From Alphaproteobacteria bacterium (GTDB lineage: Bacteria; Pseudomonadota; Alphaproteobacteria; JAPYRI01), in contig JAPYRI010000002.1 of assembly GCA_029941135.1 (NCBI GenBank), positions 30,063 to 87,031 of the forward strand: a stretch of 56,969 nucleotides of DNA, in the 5' to 3' direction. The translations under genes and the position numbers were made by a program. The notes below the pieces were generated by a model. The model was not told the origin of the DNA, made no database searches, and saw only the letters and a list, made by a program, of their open reading frames with translations. Shown here piece by piece: positions 21,100 through 32,957 of the stretch; the stretch's first letter is position 1; the number at the start of each line of letters is the position of its first letter.

Positions 21100-21621
21100 T
21101 TACTGATCCGACGCGATTATCGAATGGCCGAGGGCGGTCAGTGCATGCCGCAAATCATTGTTCCGGACCGCGGACACGGTTTCATTCAGCGCCTTTTGCT
21201 CGCCGTCCGACAGGGCCCGCATGGCGTGTTGCACGGCTTTGGGGCGCGGGGGAATGGGCCCTTGATGCAAAACCAAACGCGAAACGGCCGAAAATCCGTA
21301 GTAGGTATTGACCCGGTCGATGATCAACGGGGACAAATGCTGAAGTTCGAGGGCAAGGGGCCCGTTGGTTTTGATATGAAGGGCCGCATTGCCGCCTTCA
21401 TTTCCTGGGAAAATCAGCTTTTCAGGGCAACTTTGGGCGGCCAATTGCACACCGACAATCGCCGACCACCGGGTCACAATCTCGCGCACGGCAAACCCTC
21501 GGCGGCGGAATACCGGGTCTGACAGCCTGGAAAGGGTATCGGCAAGCTTACGGGGACCGCCGGTCCGGCTGCCCTTCCATCGCTTGCTGGGTACTCTCGT
21601 TTTCTCGAAATTTTTGGCCAC
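21100..21621 (-). CDS. DUF721 (DciA-like) domain protein
   Basis: RKLADTLSRLSDPVFRRRGFAVREIVTRWSAIVGVQLAAQSCPEKLIFP; GTG start at 21621 assumed to avoid overlap with divergent mutY. Confidence 0.75.
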   Translation of the reverse strand: MAKNFEKTRVPSKRWKGSRTGGPRKLADTLSRLSDPVFRRRGFAVREIVTRWSAIVGVQLAAQSCPEKLIFPGNEGGNAALHIKTNGPLALELQHLSPLIIDRVNTYYGFSAVSRLVLHQGPIPPRPKAVQHAMRALSDGEQKALNETVSAVRNNDLRHALTALGHSIIASDQ

Positions 21622-21700
21622 AAGTGTCTCGCTGCTTATTACCAACCCAGTATGCCACAACCTTTGTGACACATGGGCTTTGGTCTTGTACCGTTTGCCT

Positions 21701-24063
<2,363 letters not shown>

Positions 24064-24678
24064 TCAAGAGGTTGCCAGAGAATCTTTAGCAATTCGTTTA
24101 CGCACGGGCGCGAACGTGCGGCGGTGATGAAGGGTAACGCCTTGGATTTCCAAGGCTTCAGCGTGCTGAGCCGTACCGTAACCGGCGTTGTTCTGCCAGC
24201 CAAAAGCGGGGAAACTTGCGGCTAAATCAGTCATAATCCGGTCTCGGGTCACCTTAGCAATGATTGAGGCGGCGGCAATCGACAAGCTTTTGCTGTCGCC
24301 TTTGACCACAGTTTTTACGGGACAATGGAGCTGAGGCGCCTGGTTCCCATCCACCAGGGCAAGGTCAATATCAATGTCCAAATCGGCAACTGCGCGGGCC
24401 ATGGCTTGAAGACTGGCGGCAAGAATATTAGTCGCGTCAATTTCCGCAACCGTCGCATGGCCAACGCCAATACGGGCCGCGGCCAGTATCTGGTCATACA
24501 GGAGCGCTCTTTTTTTGGCCGACAATTTTTTTGAGTCGTCCAAACCTTCCGGGATGCGCCCTACTGTCAGTACCACGGCAGCGGCAACCACGGGTCCCGC
24601 CCAGGGGCCCCGCCCGGCTTCATCTATGCCGGCGACAATGCCGCTGCTGGCGGTTTCCAGTTCAAAATCCGGGGGCAC
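24064..24678 (-). CDS. rnhB: Ribonuclease HII
   Basis: GIVAGIDEAGRGPWAGPVVAAAVVL; SLSIAAASIIAKVTRDRIM. Confidence 0.96.
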   Translation of the reverse strand: MPPDFELETASSGIVAGIDEAGRGPWAGPVVAAAVVLTVGRIPEGLDDSKKLSAKKRALLYDQILAAARIGVGHATVAEIDATNILAASLQAMARAVADLDIDIDLALVDGNQAPQLHCPVKTVVKGDSKSLSIAAASIIAKVTRDRIMTDLAASFPAFGWQNNAGYGTAQHAEALEIQGVTLHHRRTFAPVRKRIAKDSLATS

Positions 24679-24700
24679 GATTGTGGTCTCAGTCCCTCAA

Positions 24701-25435
24701 TCAGACGTATTGGACGATGCGGGACGCGAGCCCCGGTGTCACGCGATGGAGCCAATAAAATGCTTTCACCCGGCCAGCACGGATTTCGTAGCGATCATTG
24801 GAGACCGCGTGAATTGTTTCCTGGGCCAATTTACGCGGCGAATATTTTTTCTGCGGAACGCCCTCCGACATGGGGGTGTCGGTCAAGGGCGCCATTAACT
24901 CAAAGACCTTGATCCCGGAACCGGACAGTTGATCGCGAAGGCCAATCGTGAACGAGTGGAGCCCGGCTTTGGTTGCGCAATAAATATTGGCCGCTGCGGC
25001 GGGAGCGAGCGCCAGGCTGGAAGTCACATTGATGACAGCGGCCCCCGGCCGGCTGCGCAGGTGGGGCAAAAACAATTGCGTCAATTGCATGGGGGCGAGC
25101 AAGTTGATCCCAATCTCGGTCGCCACCGTAGAGGGGTCTTCAGCTTCATCCAACTGTTCTGCCAACTGAAAGATGGAGGCGTTGTTGACCAATATATCGA
25201 TGCCGCCGAACCGCTCTTCCAATTCCTGCAACATGGCCCGGCAGGCGGCGGTGTTGGTTACATCACAGGTGAAAGTGCGCAACGGCGGCATTTTTTTCTT
25301 GGCGTCTTCCAGGACGTTTTCCCGCCGGCCACATATGGCGACCCTGCCCCCTTTTTGATAAAAAGCCTTGGCGAGGGCGAACCCGATCCCGGTCGCGCCC
25401 CCCGTCACCAACACCGACTTGCCGTCTATTCTCAT
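24701..25435 (-). CDS. Short-chain dehydrogenase/reductase (DltE-like)
   Basis: KSVLVTGGATGIGFALAKAF; ILVNNASIF; YCATKAGLHSF. Confidence 0.92.
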   Translation of the reverse strand: MRIDGKSVLVTGGATGIGFALAKAFYQKGGRVAICGRRENVLEDAKKKMPPLRTFTCDVTNTAACRAMLQELEERFGGIDILVNNASIFQLAEQLDEAEDPSTVATEIGINLLAPMQLTQLFLPHLRSRPGAAVINVTSSLALAPAAAANIYCATKAGLHSFTIGLRDQLSGSGIKVFELMAPLTDTPMSEGVPQKKYSPRKLAQETIHAVSNDRYEIRAGRVKAFYWLHRVTPGLASRIVQYV

Positions 25436-25557
25436 CTTATTTGCGCTGCCCCTTTGCGAAGCCAAACCTCGGGGCAACTATAGAAAGATTGTGCTTGGCC
25501 TGTCGCGTTAAAAACCCAAGCCCCAATAATCAGAACGACTTCGTTGGAACTCAAACT

Positions 25558-26646
25558 TCAGAACAGTGATAATTGCCCGGTTGGTTGGCTCGGGCGCTGA
25601 AAGCGGCTGACATCCAAGGGCAGGCGTTGGGTATTGAAGCCAAAGCGCTTAACCGCTAACTCAAATCGCCGTTTCAGCAACTCAGCCTCGGCGCCGCTTC
25701 CGCGTCCGCGATGGCCAAATCCGGGATTGTAAAGCTTACCGCCGTGCAGGCCACGCACCCGGTTAAGCACCCGTTGCGCTCGATTGGGAACGGCTTCCTC
25801 AAGCCATTCGGTGAATAGCTCCTTAATCTCCAGCGGCAGGCGCAGTATCACGTAACTTGCATCTCGCGCACCGGCGTTTGCTGATTGCTCGAGGATCGCC
25901 TCCATCTCGGTGTCGTTTAATCCCGGGATCACAGGCGCGTAACTGACACCTGTAGGGATGCCCGCGTCAGATAAAGTGCGAAGTGTGTTTAAGCGCCTTT
26001 GGGGCGTGGGCGCTCGCGGCTCCATCTGGCGCGACAACTTGCGGTCGAGGGTGGTGACCGACAGGTTGACCTCAACCAAACCCTTCTCCGCCATGGGCGC
26101 GAGAATGTCGATATCCCGCACGACCAAGTTAGATTTGGTGACGATGCGCACTGGGTGTTGGTGATCGGCGAGTACCTGCAATAGGCGGCGGGTGAGCTCC
26201 AGCTTACGTTCGATCGGCTGATAGGGATCGGTGTTTGTGCCCATGGCAATGGTGTCCGGCACGTAACTCGGCTTGGCCAGTTCTTTCACCAATTGGGCAG
26301 GCGCATCTGGCTTTTGAAACAGGCGGCTTTCGAAATCAAGGCCAAGAGATAATCCCAAATACGCGTGCGACGGCCGTGCAAAACAATAGGTGCAGCCGTG
26401 CTCGCACCCCCTGTATGCGTTGATTGACCGATCAAACGGCACGTCCGGTGACGTGTTGCGGGTGATGATGGTGCGACTGCGGTCGATACCAACCCGGGTT
26501 CGCAAGGGCGGTGCCGGCGCGTCCAGATTACCCCAGCCGTCGTCGAGCTGAAAGCTGCGGTCGGCCTCAAACCGGCCGCTACGGCGGCTGAGCGCCCCGC
26601 GGCCTCGCCTGGCTTGCGGATTTATTTTGGCTGCATGATCTGTCAT
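25558..26646 (-). CDS. PA0069-family radical SAM protein
   Basis: SINAYRGCEHGCTYCFARPSHAYLGLSLGLDFESRLFQK (CxxxCxxC). Confidence 0.92.
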   Translation of the reverse strand: MTDHAAKINPQARRGRGALSRRSGRFEADRSFQLDDGWGNLDAPAPPLRTRVGIDRSRTIITRNTSPDVPFDRSINAYRGCEHGCTYCFARPSHAYLGLSLGLDFESRLFQKPDAPAQLVKELAKPSYVPDTIAMGTNTDPYQPIERKLELTRRLLQVLADHQHPVRIVTKSNLVVRDIDILAPMAEKGLVEVNLSVTTLDRKLSRQMEPRAPTPQRRLNTLRTLSDAGIPTGVSYAPVIPGLNDTEMEAILEQSANAGARDASYVILRLPLEIKELFTEWLEEAVPNRAQRVLNRVRGLHGGKLYNPGFGHRGRGSGAEAELLKRRFELAVKRFGFNTQRLPLDVSRFQRPSQPTGQLSLF

Positions 26647-26745
26647 GGGCCGAATAGGTTATCAAATAAATAAGAACAAAACAAGAACAATTACCAGTTC
26701 AAATTGTTGACCGGGGCCCAGGGCCGTGGTCAATGGGAGCAGCGC

Positions 26746-27483
26746 ATGGGGCAGAAACAGCGAGACACCGATATGGATCGAGTGAGATTGGGCGTCGTCA
26801 TACCAACTTTCAACGCTGAGAAAACTTTGGCGGCGACGTTGAACAGCTTGCAGCCGGGCCGCGTCTCTGGCCTGGTGCGCGAGGTGGTCGTCGTCGACGG
26901 TGGTTCCACCGACGGTACCTGGGCGGTAGCGACGGCGTTTGGGGCGCGACCCATTGGCGCGACAAAGGGGCGGGGCAGTCAGCTGGCGGCGGGCGCCCGC
27001 ACCGCCTCGACCGACCGAAATTTGAGCGTCGATTGGCTCCTGTTTCTGCACGCGGACACAATTTTAGAAGGCGGTTGGGACATGGAGGTGGCCGGGTTTT
27101 GTGACATGCCGGGTAATCAGGAGCGCGTAGGGGTGTTCGCGTTTGCGCTCGATGACACGCACCACGCCGCACGCCGCCTCGAGAAATTGGTCGAGTGGCG
27201 CACTCGCTTTTTTGGCATGCCCTATGGTGATCAAGGGCTTGTCATCCATCGAAGTTTCTACAATGCGCTTGGCGGCTTTCGCTCCCTGCCGCTAATGGAG
27301 GACGTGGATCTGGTGCGCCGCATCGGCAAGCGCCGCCTGCATATGCTCAATACGACCGCGACCACGTCGGCCGCGCGCTACCGGCGTGACGGTTACTTGC
27401 GGCGTTCGGCACGTAACCTGTTGTGCCTGCTTCTCTATTTTCTGCGGGTGCCGCCGCATTTGATCGCAAAGCTCTACCGGTGA
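26746..27483 (+). CDS. TIGR04283-type family 2 glycosyltransferase
   Basis: LGVVIPTFNAEKTLAATLNSL...VVVDGGSTDGT...FLHADTILEGGWD...YGDQGLVIHRSFYNALGGFRSLPLMEDVDLVRRI. Confidence 0.9.
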   Translation: MGQKQRDTDMDRVRLGVVIPTFNAEKTLAATLNSLQPGRVSGLVREVVVVDGGSTDGTWAVATAFGARPIGATKGRGSQLAAGARTASTDRNLSVDWLLFLHADTILEGGWDMEVAGFCDMPGNQERVGVFAFALDDTHHAARRLEKLVEWRTRFFGMPYGDQGLVIHRSFYNALGGFRSLPLMEDVDLVRRIGKRRLHMLNTTATTSAARYRRDGYLRRSARNLLCLLLYFLRVPPHLIAKLYR

Positions 27484-28088
27484 TCCGACCACTGCTGATT
27501 GTGTTCCTGAAAGCGCCCCATTTGGGCACAGTTAAATCCCGGCTTGCTTGCGGCATCGGGCCCTTTGCGGCGTGGCGCTTCTACCGTCTGACCGTGGCGG
27601 GGCTCCTCTGGCGCATTGCCCGAGATCCGCGCTGGGATACCGTGATTGCCCTCACCCCCGATCCGGCAGGTCACGAAAAAAATAAATTATTACAGGGGTT
27701 TAGAAAAATACCGCAAGGTCGCGGCGACTTAGGCAAGCGCATGGCGCGCGCGCTTCTTCGTGCCGGTGGTCGTCCGGCAGTGCTCGTGGGCGGAGACATT
27801 CCGAACCTCAAACGAACGCATATTGCCAAGGCATTTCAGGCGCTTGGCCGGGCGGACCTGGTGTTCGGGCCGGCGGTAGATGGCGGCTTTTATTTGGTCG
27901 GGGCGCGCGCGCCCAAGCGGGATGTGCGACGGCTGTTCCATAAGGTGCGCTGGTCCGGGCCCCATGCCCTTAGCGATACCCGCGCCAATATTCCGCCCCA
28001 CCGGAATTTCGAGTTGATCGACAGATTGCATGACGTCGACACGCCGACTGACTATGAGGCGTTCCTTCAGCGCTACAAAAACGAATAA
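27480..28088 (+). CDS. TIGR04282-type (DUF2064) glycosyltransferase
   Basis: LLIVFLKAPHLGTVKSRLACGIG; LVFGPAVDGGFYLVGAR; GTGA overlap with the preceding gene. Confidence 0.9.
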   Translation: MIRPLLIVFLKAPHLGTVKSRLACGIGPFAAWRFYRLTVAGLLWRIARDPRWDTVIALTPDPAGHEKNKLLQGFRKIPQGRGDLGKRMARALLRAGGRPAVLVGGDIPNLKRTHIAKAFQALGRADLVFGPAVDGGFYLVGARAPKRDVRRLFHKVRWSGPHALSDTRANIPPHRNFELIDRLHDVDTPTDYEAFLQRYKNE

Positions 28089-28178
28089 TTCCTGTTAAGA
28101 TTAGGCCAACAATCAGACAACTTTGAGTCAACACGGGGTCCGGTTCCGGGCCACTCTAAAAAACGGGGAGAATTAAGC

Positions 28179-28997
28179 ATGGCCATGTGGGAAGTGGAGG
28201 TGACCGACGGGGTCGCGGTCGCGAGTTATACCAATCCGCCGATGAATTATATGACCGCCGACGGTATGGGAGAGTTGAAGGATTTGATCGAGACCTGGCG
28301 CGACCCGTCCATCAAAGCTGTGATCTTGACCGGCGGTCCGGCCGACCGTTTCATCACCCATTATAGTGTGGAAGAGTTGGTCGAGAGCGCTCGCGACAAA
28401 GAGATGATGATGAACGTCGGTCGCTCGTGGCTGCATCACCACAACGGCACCTTGACCAACTTGCGCGATTTACCGAAGCCGGTGATTGCCGCCATGACTG
28501 GCAGCACTATGGGCGGCGGCTTTGAGACCTCATTGTCGTGCGATATTCGGATTGCCCAACGGGGCGATTACCGCTTTGGCCTTCCCGAAGTGACCCTCGG
28601 CATTCTACCGGGAGGTTGCGGCACGCAACGGCTGTCTCGTCTCTTGGGCGCGGGCAAGGCCATCGACTTCATCTTGCGCGGGCGCATTTGTAAGCCCGAA
28701 GAAGCGTTTGAGCTGGGCCTCGTTCACGAATTGGCCGACGACGCCAAGGCACGCGCCATCGAAATCGCCCGCGAAATGACGACCTTGTCGGCGGTCGCTA
28801 TCGCCGAGATCAAACGCGCGGTCTACGAGGGCTCGGAAGTACATTTGGCCGGCGGCCTTGAGATCGAGGGCGACGCGTTCATCCACACCATGATCACAGA
28901 CGAAGCGGTCGAGATCATGCAGGAATATGTGGATACGCCGTTCGACGAGCGCATCGCATGGTTGGAACGCAAAAAGGGCCTGCTGCATCCGAGATAA
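28179..28997 (+). CDS. Enoyl-CoA hydratase/isomerase family protein
   Basis: KPVIAAMTGSTMGGGFETSLSCDIRIAQRGDYRFGLPEVTLGILPGGCGTQRLSRLLG. Confidence 0.93.
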   Translation: MAMWEVEVTDGVAVASYTNPPMNYMTADGMGELKDLIETWRDPSIKAVILTGGPADRFITHYSVEELVESARDKEMMMNVGRSWLHHHNGTLTNLRDLPKPVIAAMTGSTMGGGFETSLSCDIRIAQRGDYRFGLPEVTLGILPGGCGTQRLSRLLGAGKAIDFILRGRICKPEEAFELGLVHELADDAKARAIEIAREMTTLSAVAIAEIKRAVYEGSEVHLAGGLEIEGDAFIHTMITDEAVEIMQEYVDTPFDERIAWLERKKGLLHPR

Positions 28998-29079
28998 ATT
29001 TGGGGCGGTCGGTGCAGATGGCTCAAAGGCTCCTCGAGCCAAGTGAGTTCAAATGCGGAGTGTTTCAAAAATGGGCAGT

Positions 29080-29137
29080 TAAACCGAGGACAGTATACCT
29101 TTTTCACAAATGTAAAAAATATACTGTCCCCGGTTTA
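29080..29137. repeat. 58-bp hairpin/inverted-repeat element (REP/MITE-like)
   Basis: taaaccgaggacagtatacctttttcaca / tgtaaaaaatatactgtccccggttta arms; shares GGACAGTATA/TATACTGTCC with 5185-5220. Confidence 0.8.
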
Positions 29138-29239
29138 GCTTGTCCCGAGTTGGGCACACTTTTTTTAAAGCGCCGCGTGATGGTGTAAGGTGGGCTCCCG
29201 CGCGGACGCGGCGTCGATGAATAAGAACGAGGGCGAACG

Positions 29240-30502
29240 ATGAGCACAGAACCTGAGTCTCGCATCCATCCCGATCCCAATCTGTGGCGGCAAAGCACCC
29301 CAGGCAGCGAGAGTTGGCCGCGCTCGCCCCAGCCTTCGGCAGACAATAAATTCTTTATGGCGTCTGCCGATTGCCATGCGCAGGAGCCGCTTGATTTTTT
29401 AAGCGCGCGCATGCCGGAGAAATATCACGAGCGCCTGCCGGCGGTGATTTTGGGTGGCGACGGCACCAAATGGCAAAAGACCGAGGGCTACCGGCCAACC
29501 AAGCTCTTCAACTTTAAGTTTGAGGGCGAGGATCTGGAGCGGTCGCAAGCGGGCTTTACGCCGGACGAGCGTTTGGCGGCGTTGGACCGGGACGGGGTCG
29601 ATTGCGAGCTTATTTTCCCCAACAAGGGATTGACCGTTTGGGCGACGCCAGACACGGCGTTCAGCCAGGGCATGTGCCGTGCGTGGAACGAATGGGCGTG
29701 GGAGGAGTTCGGCCCCCACAACGACCGCCTGTCGCCGGTCGCTTGCATCGCCCCGGGTGATATGGATGGTGCGATTGCCGAAATAGAACTCGCGGCCAAG
29801 CTTGGTTTTAGGGCCTTGGCGCTGCCGACCAAGCCCGAATGGGGGCCGCCCGATTTTGAGCAAAACAATTACAACAACCCCGAGTTCGACACCCTGTGGG
29901 CCGCCATTTGTGATGTTGATCTCCCGGTGACGTTCCATATTTCCACCGGGCGCGACCCGCGCACGTCGCGGGGCAAGGGTGGTGCTGTTATCAATTATGT
30001 GGTGCATGCGCTGTCGCAAGCCATGGAGCCGCTGGTGAATATTTGCGCGTCGGGGGTGGCCGAGCGCTTTCCCAAGATGAAGTTCGGCACCATCGAAGCC
30101 GGCATCGGCTGGATGGCGTGGATGCTCACCGCCATGGACGAGGGCTACCATAAGCACCACATGTGGGCGCGGCCTAAACTCAAAAACTTGCCGAGCGATT
30201 ATTTTAAGGCCAACGGATTCTCAAGCTTTGGCGAAGACGTGCCGGGGCTTGATTTGCTCCGCGAGCATGGCCTTGCCGATAACTGTTTGTGGGCGAACGA
30301 CTTCCCTCACCACGAAGGCACCTGGCCCCATTCGGCATCGGCCATCGAGCGCACCATGGGCAACTTGTCCGACCCCGAGCGCGCGAAAGTCTTAGGCCTG
30401 AATGCCGCGCGCATATTCAAATTCCCCATCCCCGCGCGCTATCGAAACTTCGATGATTGCGCAGCAGTTGTAGGCGAAGTTGCCGAAAGAATGAGTGAGT
30501 AA
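29240..30502 (+). CDS. Amidohydrolase family protein (TIM-barrel metal-dependent hydrolase)
   Basis: MASADCHAQEPLDFLSARMPEKY...LPVTFHISTGRDP...NCLWANDFPHHEGTWPHS. Confidence 0.9.
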   Translation: MSTEPESRIHPDPNLWRQSTPGSESWPRSPQPSADNKFFMASADCHAQEPLDFLSARMPEKYHERLPAVILGGDGTKWQKTEGYRPTKLFNFKFEGEDLERSQAGFTPDERLAALDRDGVDCELIFPNKGLTVWATPDTAFSQGMCRAWNEWAWEEFGPHNDRLSPVACIAPGDMDGAIAEIELAAKLGFRALALPTKPEWGPPDFEQNNYNNPEFDTLWAAICDVDLPVTFHISTGRDPRTSRGKGGAVINYVVHALSQAMEPLVNICASGVAERFPKMKFGTIEAGIGWMAWMLTAMDEGYHKHHMWARPKLKNLPSDYFKANGFSSFGEDVPGLDLLREHGLADNCLWANDFPHHEGTWPHSASAIERTMGNLSDPERAKVLGLNAARIFKFPIPARYRNFDDCAAVVGEVAERMSE

Positions 30503-30505
30503 ATA

Positions 30506-31678
30506 ATGCAATCCATTGCGAACAAGGCCTGCATCGTTGGGGTGGGGCACACGGAGTATTCAAAAGATTCAGGCCGCAGCGAACTGAAATTGGCGACCGA
30601 GGCTATTGGCACTGCCATTGCAGACGCGGGGCTGTCGCCCGTCGACATCGACGGCATCACTAAATACACCATGGACAACAACGACCCGATCGACATCGCG
30701 CGCAATTTGGGCATACCGCGGCTGCGCTTTTTTGGCGAAGTTGCCTACGGCGGCGGCGGCGGGCCGTGCGGTACCATCTTGATGGCGGCGATGGCGGTCG
30801 CGACCGGGCAGGCGAAAGCGGTGGTCGCGTTCCGTGCCATGAACGAGCGCTCGGGCCGTGGCACGGCGCGCTTCGGCCAAGCCCCAACCGACGAAAGTGT
30901 CACAGGGGTCAAAAGCTACATGTCGCCCTATGGTCTCTTTAGCCCGGCGCAGATGGTCGCACTGGCCGCCCGCCGCCACATGCATCTGTACGGCACCGAG
31001 AGCAAACATTTTGGCGAGATCGCGGTCGCGTGCCGGCACCACGCCAACATGAACCCGGACGCCATGATGTACGGCCGCCCGATGACGATTGAAGATCATC
31101 AGGCCTCAAGGATGATTGCCGATCCACTCCATTTGCTCGATTGCTGCTTGGAGACCGATGGGGGGGCGGCGGTGGTGATCACTACCCCGGATCGCGCGCG
31201 TGATTTGAAGCACGTGCCGGTGCATATCGCCAGTGCTGGTTTGGGCGGCGGTGCGTGGAACCATTTGCATATCTTAAAAGACGTGGAGGCACCGCACACG
31301 GAATCAACCGTCATCGCTGATCACTTGTTCGGGGATGCGGGCATCACCCAGGCGGACATTGACGTGCTGTTTGTCTATGACCACTTCACGCCCTTGGTGA
31401 TGATGGCCATCGAAGACTACGGCTTTTGTAAGCGCGGCGAAGGCAAGGACTTTGTCGGCAATGGACGCCTGCGCTGGCCGGATGGGGAGCTGCCCTTGAA
31501 CACGAGCGGCGGTAATCTGTCTCATGGCTACATGCACGGCATGCAGAACAACATCGAGGCGGTGCGGCAATTACGCGGCACCGCCCGCTGTCAGGTGAAG
31601 GACGCGGATTTCGCTTTTATTGCCGCCGGGAACGCGGTGCCGACGAGCGCCATGATCCTGCGGAGGGACGGCGCATGA
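30506..31678 (+). CDS. Thiolase-like / lipid-transfer (SCP-x-type) protein
   Basis: KACIVGVGHTEYSKDSGRSELKLATEAIGTAIADAGLSPVDIDGI; C-terminal NTSGGNLSHGYMHGM. Confidence 0.9.
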   Translation: MQSIANKACIVGVGHTEYSKDSGRSELKLATEAIGTAIADAGLSPVDIDGITKYTMDNNDPIDIARNLGIPRLRFFGEVAYGGGGGPCGTILMAAMAVATGQAKAVVAFRAMNERSGRGTARFGQAPTDESVTGVKSYMSPYGLFSPAQMVALAARRHMHLYGTESKHFGEIAVACRHHANMNPDAMMYGRPMTIEDHQASRMIADPLHLLDCCLETDGGAAVVITTPDRARDLKHVPVHIASAGLGGGAWNHLHILKDVEAPHTESTVIADHLFGDAGITQADIDVLFVYDHFTPLVMMAIEDYGFCKRGEGKDFVGNGRLRWPDGELPLNTSGGNLSHGYMHGMQNNIEAVRQLRGTARCQVKDADFAFIAAGNAVPTSAMILRRDGA

Positions 31679-32124
31679 GCACACCTGACGTTAAAAGCGT
31701 GTTGGCGTTTCCCTACCCAGTGCCGGAGGTGGGCGCCGAGGACTATTGGCAGGCGGCGAACGATGAACGCCTCGTCATGCAAAAGTGTGATGCGTGCGCC
31801 AAACTGCGCTTTACCCCTGCGCCCATCTGCACCCATTGCGGCGACGATCAATTCACCTGGGCCGAACTCTCCGGCAAAGGCAAGATCATCACCTGGACGG
31901 TGATCACCCACCCCATCCACCCGGCGGCGGTCGCCAAAGTCCCCTACGTAGTCGTCGTCGTCGAACTCGATGAGCAGCCGGGTCTCAGGATGGTGAGTAA
32001 CCTCATCGACGCTGAAGTTGGCGAGGACGGGAGCGCGCCCACCATCACTTTCTACGCGGCTGTCTCAGTTGCGTTCGAGCCGCATCCGAGCGGCCAAAAA
32101 CTCCCGATGTTCCGATTGGTGTGA
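31675..32124 (+). CDS. Zn-ribbon/OB-fold (DUF35) protein
   Basis: LVMQKCDACAKLRFTPAPICTHCGDDQFTWAELSGKGKIITWTVI; overlaps the thiolase ORF by 4 nt. Confidence 0.92.
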   Translation: MSTPDVKSVLAFPYPVPEVGAEDYWQAANDERLVMQKCDACAKLRFTPAPICTHCGDDQFTWAELSGKGKIITWTVITHPIHPAAVAKVPYVVVVVELDEQPGLRMVSNLIDAEVGEDGSAPTITFYAAVSVAFEPHPSGQKLPMFRLV

Positions 32125-32164
32125 GGAGTAACCGGGGAACAACACCCCAGACCCCACAAAATCC

Positions 32165-32263
32165 TCAGAGAATAAAATCGTCGGCGTGGAGGTCGGAAAG
32201 CTCGTCGTCAAGCAAGATCACGCTGTCGTCACCGTCGAGGGCGATCACAAGGTCGTCGTTCAT
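32165..32263 (-). CDS. Hypothetical 32-aa acidic microprotein (not in supplied ORF track)
   Basis: Manual translation MNDDLVIALDGDDSVILLDDELSDLHADDFIL*; no strong ribosome binding site seen. Confidence 0.3.
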   Translation of the reverse strand: MNDDLVIALDGDDSVILLDDELSDLHADDFIL

Positions 32264-32423
32264 TTGTGCGGCTAATACTGTCGATTAATGATTTGTTAAC
32301 CTATTTCTTCCCGAACGGTTGCGATAATGTAATCAGGGAAATAATTTAAATGACTTGACACATTTATAAAGAGTTAGAACGAGAGGGGGGTTTAATCCCG
32401 TCACACCTATAAATGCGCAGCCT

Positions 32424-32957
32424 CTACAAATGCTCGGTGAGCCGGGGCATTAACTCGACGAAGTTGCAAGGCTTGAAGCGATAGTCCAATTGGTGGACGA
32501 GGATGTCGTCCCAGCCGTCTTTGCACGCGCCTGGCGACCCCGGAAGTGCAAACAGGTAGGTGCCGCGGGAGACGCCGCCGACCGCACGGGATTGCACGGT
32601 CGAGGTGCCGATCTTCTGAAAACTCAGCATGCGGAACAGCTCGCCGAAGCCGGGGATTTCCTTATCGACTACTTTCAGGAAGGCCTCTGGGGTCACGTCG
32701 CGGCCAGTCACGCCGGTGCCGCCGGTGGAGATGACCACGTCCACGTCGTCGTCCGAAATCCACACGTCGAGTTGTCCGACAATGTTGTCCATGTCGTCGG
32801 TCACAATCTCGCGTCCGGCCAAGGTGTGCCCGGCGGCTTCCACGCGCGCGACCAAAATATCGCCGGAATTGTCATCGGCCAAGGTGCGGCTGTCCGACAC
32901 AGTCAGGATGGCGATGCGCACCGGCAAGAAAGGGCGGGAAGAGTCCAGATTGGTCAT
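32424..32957 (-). CDS. moaB: Molybdenum cofactor biosynthesis protein B
   Basis: RIAILTVSDSRTLADDNSGDILV; DVDVVISTGGTGVTGRDVTPEA; FALPGSPGACKDGWDDIL. Confidence 0.94.
   Translation of the reverse strand: MTNLDSSRPFLPVRIAILTVSDSRTLADDNSGDILVARVEAAGHTLAGREIVTDDMDNIVGQLDVWISDDDVDVVISTGGTGVTGRDVTPEAFLKVVDKEIPGFGELFRMLSFQKIGTSTVQSRAVGGVSRGTYLFALPGSPGACKDGWDDILVHQLDYRFKPCNFVELMPRLTEHL

Noticed and set aside
21389-21700. Upstream 104-codon extension of MutY
   Set aside because: Extension is antisense to the DUF721 gene and lacks MutY similarity; ATG at 21701 matches the family N-terminus.
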